Numbered from the stretch's first letter, positions 6,141 to 11,750 are shown. The stretch is 11,750 nt of DNA from Treponema sp. (GCA_004554075.1 SFOB01000077.1:1-11750); one strand, 5' to 3'. Numbers and translations are program-made. The notes: generated by a model from the sequence alone, not told the origin.

Positions 6141-7427
6141 TTATTTTACTGCCGAAAATCCTCTTTCAAGGTCTGCAATAATATCATCAATATGCTCAGT
6201 ACCAATGCTCAGGCGGATTGTACTCTGAGTAATTCCCTGATCCGCAAGTTCTTCATCATTAAGCTGACTGTGAGTTGTAGAAGCCGGATGAATAACAAGA
6301 GACTTAACATCTGCAACGTTTGCAAGCAGACTGAAAATCTGTAGATTATCAATGAAAGCCCAGGCTTCTTCACGGCCACCCTTAATCTCAAAAGTAAAGA
6401 TTGAACCACCACCATTAGGGAAGTACTTTGTATAAAGTGCGTGGTCTGGATGATCAGGCAATGAAGGATGATTTACCTTTGCAACTTTTGGATGCTTACT
6501 GAGGAACTCAACAACCTTCTTTGTATTTTCTGCATGACGGTCAAGGCGAAGGCTCAAAGTTTCAACACCCTGCAAGAGAAGGAAAGCATTGAATGGGCTG
6601 ATTGTTGCACCAGTATCGCGAAGAAGAATTGCGCGGATGTAGGTAACAAATGCAGCAGGTCCAACAGCGTCGTAGAAAGAAACTCCATGGTAGCTTGGGT
6701 TAGGAGCTGCAATCTGTGGATAGTTTCCGCTGGCCTTCCAGTTGAACTTTCCGCTTTCAACAATGATACCACCAAGTGTTGTTCCGTGGCCGCCAATGAA
6801 CTTTGTAGCAGAGTGAACAACAATATCAGCTCCGTGCTCAAATGGGCGGATAAGGTAAGGTGTTCCAAAAGTATTATCAACTACAACAGGAAGTCCGTGC
6901 TTGTGTGCAATTTCTGCAATTGCATCGATGTCTGGAATATCAGAGTTTGGATTTCCAAGAGTTTCAAGATAGATTGCGCGGGTATTTTCTTTGATTGCCC
7001 CTTCTACTTCAGCAAGGTTATGAGCGTCTACGAAAGTTGTTGAAATACCATACTGTGGCAGTGTATGGGCCAGAAGGTTGTAGCTTCCGCCGTAAATGGT
7101 TTTCTGTGCTACAATGTGCCCACCGTTAGCAGCAAGAGCTTCGATTGTATAAGAAATTGCAGCTGCACCAGAAGCAAGAGCAAGGGCTGCAGAACCGCCT
7201 TCAAGGGCTGCGATTCTTTTTTCAAGAACGTCCTGAGTTGAGTTTGTAAGACGCCCGTAAATGTTTCCTGCATCTGCAAGGCCAAAGCGGTCTGCGGCAT
7301 GCTTTGAATTGTGGAATACATAAGAAGTTGTCTGATAGATTGGTACTGCGCGTGCATCTGTTGCAGGATCTGCACTTTCCTGTCCAACGTGTAACTGTAA
7401 TGTTTCGAATTTATAATTATTAGCCAT
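6141..7427 (-). CDS. metY: O-acetylhomoserine sulfhydrylase (O-acetylhomoserine aminocarboxypropyltransferase)
   Basis: 428 residues, the normal length for MetY. It is a PLP enzyme of the Cys/Met metabolism family that makes homocysteine from O-acetylhomoserine and sulfide; some homologues also make cysteine from O-acetylserine. Visible family features are the start KFETLQLHVGQ, NIYGRLTNST (about 55-64, with the Tyr and Arg that contact PLP phosphate from the partner subunit), the PLP-ring Asp D184 (VVVDNTFGTP), the Schiff-base lysine K209 (HSATKFIGGHGTTLGG) and the C-terminal SLVIHPASTTHSQL and STIRLSIGTEHIDD. A strong Shine-Dalgarno (AGGAGA, 7435-7440) lies seven bases before the ATG. Transcription starts far upstream (about 7676), leaving a leader of about 250 bases that contains a 28-codon ORF and two palindromes. 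It stands alone in its operon. A methionine gamma-lyase or cystathionine synthase is less likely, given the length and the long insertion after the PLP lysine. Confidence 0.93.
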   Translation of the reverse strand: MANNYKFETLQLHVGQESADPATDARAVPIYQTTSYVFHNSKHAADRFGLADAGNIYGRLTNSTQDVLEKRIAALEGGSAALALASGAAAISYTIEALAANGGHIVAQKTIYGGSYNLLAHTLPQYGISTTFVDAHNLAEVEGAIKENTRAIYLETLGNPNSDIPDIDAIAEIAHKHGLPVVVDNTFGTPYLIRPFEHGADIVVHSATKFIGGHGTTLGGIIVESGKFNWKASGNYPQIAAPNPSYHGVSFYDAVGPAAFVTYIRAILLRDTGATISPFNAFLLLQGVETLSLRLDRHAENTKKVVEFLSKHPKVAKVNHPSLPDHPDHALYTKYFPNGGGSIFTFEIKGGREEAWAFIDNLQIFSLLANVADVKSLVIHPASTTHSQLNDEELADQGITQSTIRLSIGTEHIDDIIADLERGFSAVK

Positions 7428-7434
7428 AATGATT

Positions 7435-7440
7435 TCTCCT
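7435..7440 (-). promoter_or_regulatory. Shine-Dalgarno of metY
   Basis: AGGAGA on the minus strand lies seven bases before the ATG at 7427. It is a near-consensus site and fixes the start. Upstream of it a weak 5-bp hairpin (7455-7459 with 7468-7472) leaves it exposed. Confidence 0.85.
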
Positions 7441-7473
7441 GAATTATTTTTTTTATCCTGAAAAAAAAGGATG

Positions 7474-7546
7474 TGTCACCCCGAACTTGTTTCGGGGTCT
7501 CTTAATAGATTTGTTTTATAGATGCTGAAACAAGTTCAGCATGACA
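7474..7546. repeat. Inverted pair of 27-bp palindromic units (REP-like doublet) in the metY leader
   Basis: Unit 2 (7474-7500, plus orientation) has the frame TGTCA, then CCCCGAA, loop CTTGT, TTCGGGG, then TCT. Unit 1 (7520-7546) is the same frame in inverted orientation, with stem TGCTGAA/TTCAGCA. Each forms an 8-bp hairpin (7478-7485 with 7491-7498; 7522-7529 with 7535-7542) with a 5-base loop; 19 bases separate the units. The stems differ at three positions and every difference is compensated on the other arm. Because they are inverted copies, the loops and inner stems (11 bases, GAACTTGTTTC and GAAACAAGTTC) can also pair with each other. Neither hairpin has an adjoining U-tract, so they do not look like terminators. 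The layout matches dispersed palindromic elements such as REP doublets. Confidence 0.75.
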
Positions 7547-7622
7547 GATAGGTCTTACAACAGAGGCGCATGACTCCGTTGCGGAAATTTTCACGGACTA
7601 ATTTTTCAAAAAATACTTTCAT
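7536..7622 (-). CDS. 28-residue leader peptide ORF with tandem Cys codons upstream of metY
   Basis: The small ORF starts at the ATG at 7622, opens MKVFFEKLVRENF, continues RNGVMRLCCKTYLSC and stops at TGA (7536-7538). A full Shine-Dalgarno (AAAGGAGG, 7630-7637) sits seven bases upstream, stronger than that of most genes here, and the ORF lies wholly inside the predicted metY leader. Codons 21-22 are tandem Cys (TGT TGT, 7557-7562) and codon 28 is a third Cys; there is one internal Met. Its last four codons and stop run into palindromic unit 1. Cys-rich upstream ORFs are known to control cysteine genes in mycobacteria by ribosome stalling, so a similar sulfur-responsive role is plausible but is inference. 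I do not recognise the peptide; a decayed gene fragment is possible. Confidence 0.6.
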   Translation of the reverse strand: MKVFFEKLVRENFRNGVMRLCCKTYLSC

Positions 7623-7629
7623 TTCTGCG

Positions 7630-7637
7630 CCTCCTTT
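7630..7637 (-). promoter_or_regulatory. Consensus Shine-Dalgarno of the metY leader ORF
   Basis: AAAGGAGG on the minus strand with a seven-base spacer (7623-7629) to the ATG at 7622. It is the main evidence that the 28-codon ORF is translated. Confidence 0.8.
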
Positions 7638-7649
7638 ACAGATTTTATT

Positions 7650-7666
7650 CCTACTTAGCTAGTAGG
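7650..7666. promoter_or_regulatory. Downstream CCTA-N9-TAGG dyad of the metY promoter
   Basis: The 17-bp dyad CCTACT-TAGCT-AGTAGG lies just after the predicted transcription start (about 7676). It shares the pattern CCTA-N9-TAGG and length with the dyad at 7699-7715. It could be an operator, or a 6-bp hairpin near the 5' end of the mRNA. Confidence 0.5.
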
Positions 7667-7682
7667 TTTGTTGTTTTTTAGT

Positions 7683-7711
7683 AATATACATTGTAAAACC
7701 TAGTAAGTCAA
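7683..7711 (-). promoter_or_regulatory. metY promoter
   Basis: On the minus strand TTGACT (7706-7711), a 17-base spacer and TATATT (7683-7688) form a near-consensus promoter. The predicted start is near 7676, giving a leader of about 250 bases before metY that includes the small Cys-codon ORF. Confidence 0.8.
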
Positions 7712-7715
7712 TAGG
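7699..7715. promoter_or_regulatory. CCTA-N9-TAGG dyad overlapping the metY -35 box
   Basis: ACCTA (7698-7702) and TAGGT (7712-7716) form an inverted repeat spanning the -35 hexamer (7706-7711). A second copy with the same CCTA-N9-TAGG pattern is centred 49 bases downstream. The position suits a repressor. The regulator is not identifiable here; sulfur regulators of the Rrf2 family use dyads of similar size, but that link is a guess. Confidence 0.5.
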
Positions 7716-7742
7716 TATAACACATTTTTTATATTTTTTTTC

Positions 7743-7775
7743 AAAAAAAAAGATCCGCAAGTTCATTGCGGATCT
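7743..7775 (-). terminator. Rho-independent terminator of argS
   Basis: A perfect 10-bp stem (AGATCCGCAA with TTGCGGATCT, 7751-7760 and 7766-7775) and a 5-base loop are followed on the minus strand by at least eight T. It ends the argS transcript about 120 bases past the stop codon and isolates it from the metY promoter, which lies just beyond. Confidence 0.92.
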
Positions 7776-7798
7776 ATATTAATTTACTGATTAAAGTC

Positions 7799-7815
7799 GG
7801 CAAGCACAGCTTGCC
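7799..7815. repeat. 7-bp hairpin in the argS 3' untranslated region
   Basis: GGCAAGC-ACA-GCTTGCC is a perfect 7-bp palindrome with a three-base loop. It has no adjacent T-run, so it is not a terminator. It lies between the long hairpin at 7832-7879 and the argS terminator. Its role is unknown. Confidence 0.5.
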
Positions 7816-7831
7816 TCTGAGGCGGAACGAA

Positions 7832-7879
7832 CGATGAACCTAAAACGACCCTTTCGGCTCGTTTTTTAACGGTTCTTCG
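7832..7879. repeat. Long imperfect hairpin directly after argS
   Basis: The outer arms CGA-T-GAACC (7832-7840) and GGTTC-T-TCG (7871-7879) enclose AAAACGACCC (7842-7851) and GGCTCGTTTT (7856-7865), which pair except for one mismatch. On the minus (argS) strand the four-base loop is GAAA, a GNRA tetraloop. On the plus strand the inner stem runs into six T and resembles a terminator, though no plus-strand gene ends here. Confidence 0.5.
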
Positions 7880-7893
7880 ATTGTAGCCTTAGC

Positions 7894-9717
7894 CTACATT
7901 TTCTCGAGGTAAGGAACAAGAACCAGCTTCATAGCGTTCTTGATTACCTGGAGTGTGCAGTCTGCAAGGTAAAGACGGGCACCTGCAAGCTGCTTATTTT
8001 CTGCACTTACAATAGGACAGTTCTGATAGAACTTACTGAAGAGCTTTGCAGTCTCGTAAACATAAGCTGCTACATCACTTGGGTTCAAACCTTCAGCTGC
8101 CTTTGCAATTACAGCAGGGTAATCACCAAGCTGCTTAATCAAAGCCCATTCATCTTCACTTGTAAGAAGAGCAACTGCTGTATCACTTGTATCTTCTGCA
8201 AGACCAGCTTCGCCTGCCTTTCCAAGAATAGAATTAATGCGGGCACCCATATACTGAAGGTATGGACCTGTATTTCCGTTGAAGCTCAAAGACTCTTCCG
8301 GATTAAAGAGCATATCCTTGATTGGAGTTGCCTGCAGCATGTAGTAATGGAGGGCACCAAGGGCAACCTTCTCTGCAACCTCGTCTGCATCTCCTACTTC
8401 ACCGTCACGGCCGCGTTCTTTAATTGCTGCAAGAGCATCCGCGTGGAGAGAATCAATCAAATCATCTGCATCAACTACAGTACCTTCGCGGCTCTTCATA
8501 CGTCCGCTTGGAAGATTTACAAGACCATAACTGAGGTGATAGAGTTTTTCTGCCCAGTCAAAGCCAAGTTTTTTAAGGATATGGAAAAGAATCTTAAAGT
8601 GATAATTCTGCTCGCTTGCAACAACGTAAACCAGCTGATTGAATGCCCAGTCGTCGTGGCGGCTGATTGCAGTTCCAATATCCTGAGTAATATATACAGA
8701 AGTTCCATCCTTTCGGAGGAGTACCTTTTCGTGATTATCTTCGTCCTTACCCTTACCTACAACGTCTGTAACATCGATGCGGACAGAACCATCTTCAGCC
8801 TTAAAGAAAACACCCTTTTCAAGGCCCTTCATAATTTCATCTTTACCCTTGAGGTAGGTTTCACTTTCAAAGTAGTATTTATCAAAGCTGATTCCAGTGC
8901 GCTCGTAGGTTGCCTTTACACCGTCGAAAGTCCAGCCATTCATCTTTTCCCAGAGAGCATGAACTTCAGGATCGCCGGCTTCCCACTTAATCAGCATATC
9001 TTCTGCCATCTGATTTGCTTCAGGATGTGCAGTTTCAGGCTTGTCTTTTTCGCCCTTGAGATATTTGTCAAACTCAACATAGCACTGGCCAACAAAGTGG
9101 TCGCCCTTCATTCCAAGGCTTTCCGGTGTGTCGCCCTTAGCCTCATGGAACATTTTATAAGCCAGCATAGACTTACAGATATGAACACCGCGGTTATTGA
9201 TGAGGTCTACCTTGTAAACATCCGCACCGGCAGCCTTGAGGATGCGGCTTACAGACTCACCAAGAGCATCGTTGCGGACATGACCAAGGTGGAGAGGTTT
9301 GTTTGTATTTGGAGAAGAGAATTCAATCATTACACGGCGGCCTTCCAGAGGCTTTTTACCTTCGCTGTTGAAAGAACCGTAGTTGTCACCCTGCTCTTTT
9401 ACAGCCTTAAGAATTGGAGCTGCTGCACCGCTCTTGTCCAGTTTTACATTTACATATGGACCAACGGCAAGGAATTCACCGAGTGACTTGTCTGTAATTT
9501 TTGCAGCAACGCCTGCTGCAATCTGTGGAGGAGCCATACGGAGAGCCTTTGCAAAAGCGAACATAGGAGCACCCAGGTCTCCCATTTCCGGATTAGGAGC
9601 ATTCTGAACAACAATGCTTTCTGCAGCAACTGCATCTGCCTCTGGATTCTTTTCCTTAATAAACTCATTCAAAGCCGCTGCAATAATAGTGCGGCAAGTC
9701 TCTTTTGCGTCTGCCAT
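7894..9717 (-). CDS. argS: Arginyl-tRNA synthetase
   Basis: 607 residues from the chosen ATG at 9717. This cytoplasmic enzyme charges tRNA-Arg with arginine using ATP. It is class I, with the HIGH motif as HLGH (about 143-146, in SSPNTNKPLHLGHVRN), the tRNA-synthetase core signature YITQDIGTAISR (about 342-353), and the KMSKS loop as MKSRE (about 407-411, GRMKSREGTVVDADDL). An N-terminal ArgRS additional domain covers about residues 1-100. The C-terminal DALR anticodon-binding domain includes NTGPYLQYMGARINSIL and ends VPYLEKM. The frame extends upstream to 9765, but those codons lie in the tRNA-Lys terminator. MADAKETCRTIIAAALNEF is a natural N-terminus, and GAGG sits six bases before 9717. 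No convincing promoter lies between the terminator and the start, so expression may depend on tRNA-Lys read-through. Confidence 0.95.
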   Translation of the reverse strand: MADAKETCRTIIAAALNEFIKEKNPEADAVAAESIVVQNAPNPEMGDLGAPMFAFAKALRMAPPQIAAGVAAKITDKSLGEFLAVGPYVNVKLDKSGAAAPILKAVKEQGDNYGSFNSEGKKPLEGRRVMIEFSSPNTNKPLHLGHVRNDALGESVSRILKAAGADVYKVDLINNRGVHICKSMLAYKMFHEAKGDTPESLGMKGDHFVGQCYVEFDKYLKGEKDKPETAHPEANQMAEDMLIKWEAGDPEVHALWEKMNGWTFDGVKATYERTGISFDKYYFESETYLKGKDEIMKGLEKGVFFKAEDGSVRIDVTDVVGKGKDEDNHEKVLLRKDGTSVYITQDIGTAISRHDDWAFNQLVYVVASEQNYHFKILFHILKKLGFDWAEKLYHLSYGLVNLPSGRMKSREGTVVDADDLIDSLHADALAAIKERGRDGEVGDADEVAEKVALGALHYYMLQATPIKDMLFNPEESLSFNGNTGPYLQYMGARINSILGKAGEAGLAEDTSDTAVALLTSEDEWALIKQLGDYPAVIAKAAEGLNPSDVAAYVYETAKLFSKFYQNCPIVSAENKQLAGARLYLADCTLQVIKNAMKLVLVPYLEKM

Positions 9718-9742
9718 ATAGAACCTCGTTTTATGTGGATAC

Positions 9743-9778
9743 AAAAAAAAAGGACTCTGGAACAACCAGAATCCTTTT
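9743..9778 (-). terminator. Rho-independent terminator between tRNA-Lys and argS
   Basis: On the minus strand a 13-pair stem with one T·G wobble (9766-9778 with 9748-9760), a five-base loop and a run of eight or more T begins three bases after the tRNA. It should end the tRNA-Lys precursor. Its T-run ends only about 25 bases before the argS start codon. Confidence 0.88.
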
Positions 9779-9780
9779 AC

Positions 9781-9853
9781 TGAGCTACACTGGATTCGAA
9801 CCAGTGACCCACGCCTTAAAAGGGCGTTGCTCTACCTACTGAGCTAGTAGCCC
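9781..9853 (-). tRNA. tRNA-Lys (anticodon UUU)
   Basis: The 73-base cloverleaf reads on the minus strand: acceptor GGGCTAC paired with GTAGCTC (one G·U), D arm GCTC...GAGC, anticodon stem ACGCC/GGCGT with the seven-base loop CTTTTAA (anticodon TTT at 34-36), variable loop GGGTC, T arm ACTGG-TTCGAAT-CCAGT, discriminator A. The 3' CCA is not encoded. It has its own promoter upstream and a terminator downstream. Confidence 0.96.
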
Positions 9854-9877
9854 ATCCATTCTTGCGAATGTTTTAAT

Positions 9878-9906
9878 AATATAAAGATTTTTTTCAGGCT
9901 TGTCAA
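9878..9906 (-). promoter_or_regulatory. tRNA-Lys promoter
   Basis: On the minus strand a perfect TTGACA (9901-9906), a 17-base spacer and TATATT (9878-9883) place the start near 9871, about 18 bases before the tRNA. The short 5' leader can form a 5-bp hairpin with a GCAA tetraloop (9857-9870). The -35 box lies about 20 bases past the PAP2 stop codon, and no terminator separates them. Confidence 0.85.
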
Positions 9907-9926
9907 TAGGTGATGCTCGTAATTTA

Positions 9927-10760
9927 TTAAAAATTATATGAAAAAGTAAGTCCGCTTGGAGTTACAGAAGCTCTGGCTCCATCTGACCTTCTTTCAAATT
10001 TGCTATAAAAGCCCTTTGTATGAAGATAAGGAACAAGGAAGCCGCAGGCAGTTCCAATTACCGCGCCAACAAGAACATCAGTAAGATAATGGTTACCACT
10101 CAGCATTCTCAATATTCCGGTAATTAAAGCAAGGCCAAAAGAACCGGCTGCCACACCATATTTCCAGTTAGAATCCGGGAAGCACTGGCAGAAAACCATA
10201 GTTGCAAAGGCAGCACCTGCAAAAGCAAGAGTTGTATGACCAGAAGGGAAAGAAGAATCCCAATCCCCATCTGCAACCTTATCCATAGGATAACCATCAA
10301 AATACATATAAGGACGAGCCCTGTGTACAAGAAGCTTAGTCCATTCCTTTATACCGTTAGCAATAAGGAGAGTTTCCGCATACATTGTGCCAATGGTAAG
10401 CCATTCTTTGCTTGGAAGAATAGCAAAAATCGCAGGAATTGCCATAGTCAGGGCCATTGTACCGGTTCCTACAATATGAAGAGGCTTACTGTAAGGTCTC
10501 ATAAAAATCTGATCAAGAGTTGGAATTGCAGACTTATTCAAGGCTTCTGCATCAAAATTATTTGTTTTGATATGAACAAACTTATCACATATTAATGCAG
10601 AACCGGAAAACAAAGCACCGATTCCAAGTTCTACACCTTCATTTACAGGATTCAGGGCAAAAGGCTGAACATAATCAAAATTTACAGCAGAAAGATTTGC
10701 AGTACCAGCACAAAAAAATACACAGAAAGCCGAAAGAAGGCCTTTAAATTTTCTAGTCAT
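9927..10760 (-). CDS. PAP2-family membrane/periplasmic phosphatase
   Basis: 277 residues from the ATG at 10760. All three PAP2 acid phosphatase motifs are present: K142-x6-R149-P150 (KLLVHRARP), PSGH at 172-175 (SSFPSGHTTLAF), and R218-x5-H224-x3-D228 (RMLSGNHYLTD). The two His and the Arg residues handle phosphate by way of a phospho-histidine. The start MTRKFKGLLSAFCVFFCAG is a signal peptide or anchor, with possible cleavage after NLSA. Several hydrophobic segments follow. PAP2 enzymes of this kind dephosphorylate lipid or pyrophosphate substrates (undecaprenyl diphosphate, phosphatidate) at the outer face of the inner membrane; the substrate here is unknown. The protein ends SGLTFSYNF, which resembles a terminal outer-membrane beta strand. 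The start overlaps the EAL stop by eight bases; GGTGAG lies four bases before it. An ATG at 10772 would add four residues and is a weaker choice. Confidence 0.88.
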   Translation of the reverse strand: MTRKFKGLLSAFCVFFCAGTANLSAVNFDYVQPFALNPVNEGVELGIGALFSGSALICDKFVHIKTNNFDAEALNKSAIPTLDQIFMRPYSKPLHIVGTGTMALTMAIPAIFAILPSKEWLTIGTMYAETLLIANGIKEWTKLLVHRARPYMYFDGYPMDKVADGDWDSSFPSGHTTLAFAGAAFATMVFCQCFPDSNWKYGVAAGSFGLALITGILRMLSGNHYLTDVLVGAVIGTACGFLVPYLHTKGFYSKFERRSDGARASVTPSGLTFSYNF

Positions 10761-11750
10761 TATTCTCACCATTATTCTGCTTCATTATAGCTAAAAAATC
10801 TTTTTTGGGAATAGGCCTTGAATAATAAAAACCCTGCAGATAATCACAGCCGGAAGCGGTAAGCCATTCAGCCTGTTCCGGAGTCTCAACACCTTCTGCA
10901 AGAACTGTCATACCAATTTCCTTAATCATCTTGATAGTAGCAGCAAGCGCCTTTTCTGCCCTCTTATCTGTAAAGGCTGCCCAGACAATATACTTATCAA
11001 TTTTTATCATCTTAAAAGGCAGGTTGAGCATATAACTCATATTGGAATAGCCGGAACCATAATCATCCAGAGAAAGTTCAAAACCGGCATCTGCAAGATC
11101 CTGCATGTTTTTCAAAAGGATTTCCGGAGTATGTGCCGCTGCAGTTTCTGTAATTTCCAGATTAATGATTGAAGTTGGAACCTGATAGATGCTCTGAATC
11201 TTGAGAATCTGTTCTGCAAGAATTTCCTGCATACACTGAGCAACTGAAAGATTAATATCAATTTTTTTAATACCGTACTCTTCTACATTAATCTGAGACA
11301 AGGCAAGACAAACCGACTCAAAAACATACTCACCGATACGAAGAATTGCACCTGTCTTTTCTGCAATAGGAATAAAATCTTCCGGGGAAATAAAGTGGCC
11401 TGTTTCATCTTTCAAGCGGATAAGGGCTTCGGCTCCAATAAGTTTTTTCTCTGCAGTAGACCATATAGGCTGATAGAATACATCAAATCTGTTTTCTGTA
11501 AGACCATTTCGCAAACAATGTTCTATATATATAGTTCTGCGGCGGTATTTCAAATCAATTTCATTTGCAAAAACAAGGCTCTGGCGGTAACGTTCATCGG
11601 TTGAAATCATGTTGATTATATCCATAACTTCTTCCGGTGTTTCTGCATCCTTCGGACAGTCTATAACACATAAACGGATATAAAGCTTTAATTCAACATT
11701 CTCGCTCATCCAGGTTTTCTGAAAGCGATTATTGAGCAAGGCCAGCACTT
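10753..11750 (-). CDS. EAL-domain cyclic-di-GMP phosphodiesterase, 5' end outside window
   Basis: 331 visible residues, open at the window edge; the GTG at 11748 is not claimed as the start. Residues about 1-65 (NNRFQKTW..., LCVIDCPKDAETPEEV) resemble the C-terminal half of a GGDEF domain. The part that would hold the GGDEF motif lies outside the window. Residues about 75-325 are a complete EAL domain that linearises c-di-GMP to pGpG. Metal and substrate residues are present: E107 (EALIRL), N166 (DINLS), E198 (LEITE), D228-D229 (LDDYGSGYSNMSY), K249 (MIKIDKY), E285 (AEGVET) and Q305 (LQGFYYSRP). An active enzyme is expected. The end of the gene overlaps the PAP2 start by eight bases, so the two are cotranscribed and probably translationally coupled. 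With the HD-GYP protein, the window encodes two c-di-GMP hydrolases of different folds. Confidence 0.92.
   Translation of the reverse strand, partial: VLALLNNRFQKTWMSENVELKLYIRLCVIDCPKDAETPEEVMDIINMISTDERYRQSLVFANEIDLKYRRRTIYIEHCLRNGLTENRFDVFYQPIWSTAEKKLIGAEALIRLKDETGHFISPEDFIPIAEKTGAILRIGEYVFESVCLALSQINVEEYGIKKIDINLSVAQCMQEILAEQILKIQSIYQVPTSIINLEITETAAAHTPEILLKNMQDLADAGFELSLDDYGSGYSNMSYMLNLPFKMIKIDKYIVWAAFTDKRAEKALAATIKMIKEIGMTVLAEGVETPEQAEWLTASGCDYLQGFYYSRPIPKKDFLAIMKQNNGENND

Larger units (their letters stand above)
7428..7893. other. 466-bp intergenic region between metY and argS
   Basis: No protein gene other than the 28-codon ORF is supported here. From right to left it holds the argS 3' hairpins and terminator (7743-7879), an AT-rich stretch, the metY promoter with two dyads (7650-7716), the leader ORF (7536-7622), the palindrome doublet (7474-7546) and the metY Shine-Dalgarno. 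I looked for a SAM riboswitch or T-box upstream of metY and recognised neither. Confidence 0.8.

Noticed and set aside
6468..7043. 191-codon open frame opposite metY
   Set aside because: It is antisense to conserved metY sequence, with no initiation signal and no recognisable family.
7474..7500. Terminator for metY-region transcripts
   Set aside because: The GC-rich hairpin has no adjacent T-run on either strand; the nearest T-run on the minus strand starts about nine bases away.
7474..7546. CRISPR-like repeat pair
   Set aside because: There are only two copies, inverted rather than direct, with a 19-base spacer and no cas gene.
7428..7680. SAM riboswitch or T-box in the metY leader
   Set aside because: The long leader made this worth checking, but I could not find a T-box sequence or a SAM-type multi-helix junction; much of it is the small ORF and the palindrome doublet.
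8347..9486. 379-codon open frame on the plus strand opposite argS
   Set aside because: It lies wholly antisense to a clear argS, has no promoter or Shine-Dalgarno, and its product looks like a random Cys/Ile/Phe-rich translation. The codon bias of argS explains the lack of stops.
9718..9765. Upstream start of argS at 9765
   Set aside because: The added codons lie in the tRNA-Lys terminator, and a proper Shine-Dalgarno precedes 9717.

Overview
The window looks like chromosomal DNA of a spirochaete, most likely a host-associated Treponema. This rests on the AT-rich coding style, a CheX-family phosphatase beside two-component genes, a dense set of cyclic-di-GMP enzymes, and an arginyl-tRNA synthetase with the MKSRE form of the KMSKS loop. 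The genus is an inference; no rRNA or marker gene is present to settle it. I see no insertion sequence, phage gene, CRISPR array or defence system.

Layout. Positions 1-800 (minus) hold the N-terminal part of a two-helix channel protein with a TrkA-N/RCK domain and a strongly altered selectivity filter. Positions 838-1302 (minus) encode a CheX-like phosphatase. Divergent from it, 1367-6140 (plus) carry a tandem receiver protein, a membrane hybrid histidine kinase (HisKA, HATPase, REC, Hpt) and a seven-helix HD-GYP phosphodiesterase with its own promoter. The HD-GYP gene meets metY (6141-7427, minus) tail to tail with no base between the stop codons. Positions 7428-7893 are a complex non-coding region: the metY promoter with two matching dyads, a 28-codon upstream ORF with tandem Cys codons, a pair of inverted palindromic units, and the argS terminator region. 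argS (7894-9717), a tRNA-Lys(UUU) (9781-9853), a PAP2 phosphatase (9927-10760) and an EAL phosphodiesterase (10753 to the window end) all follow on the minus strand.

How the genes fit together. The left half reads as a signalling module: a membrane kinase and phosphorelay, a separate receiver protein, a phosphatase expected to act on phosphorylated receivers, and an HD-GYP enzyme that would lower c-di-GMP. The EAL protein at the right end is a second c-di-GMP hydrolase. The right half is mostly housekeeping (sulfur assimilation, translation).

Most notable points: (1) a channel-like protein in which TVGYGD reads FAAYFD; (2) three genes whose consensus promoters place the start codon 6-7 bases after the -10 box, so their mRNAs are probably leaderless, two of them diverging from overlapping -35 boxes; (3) the metY control region, with two CCTA-N9-TAGG dyads, a tandem-Cys leader peptide and covarying palindromes.
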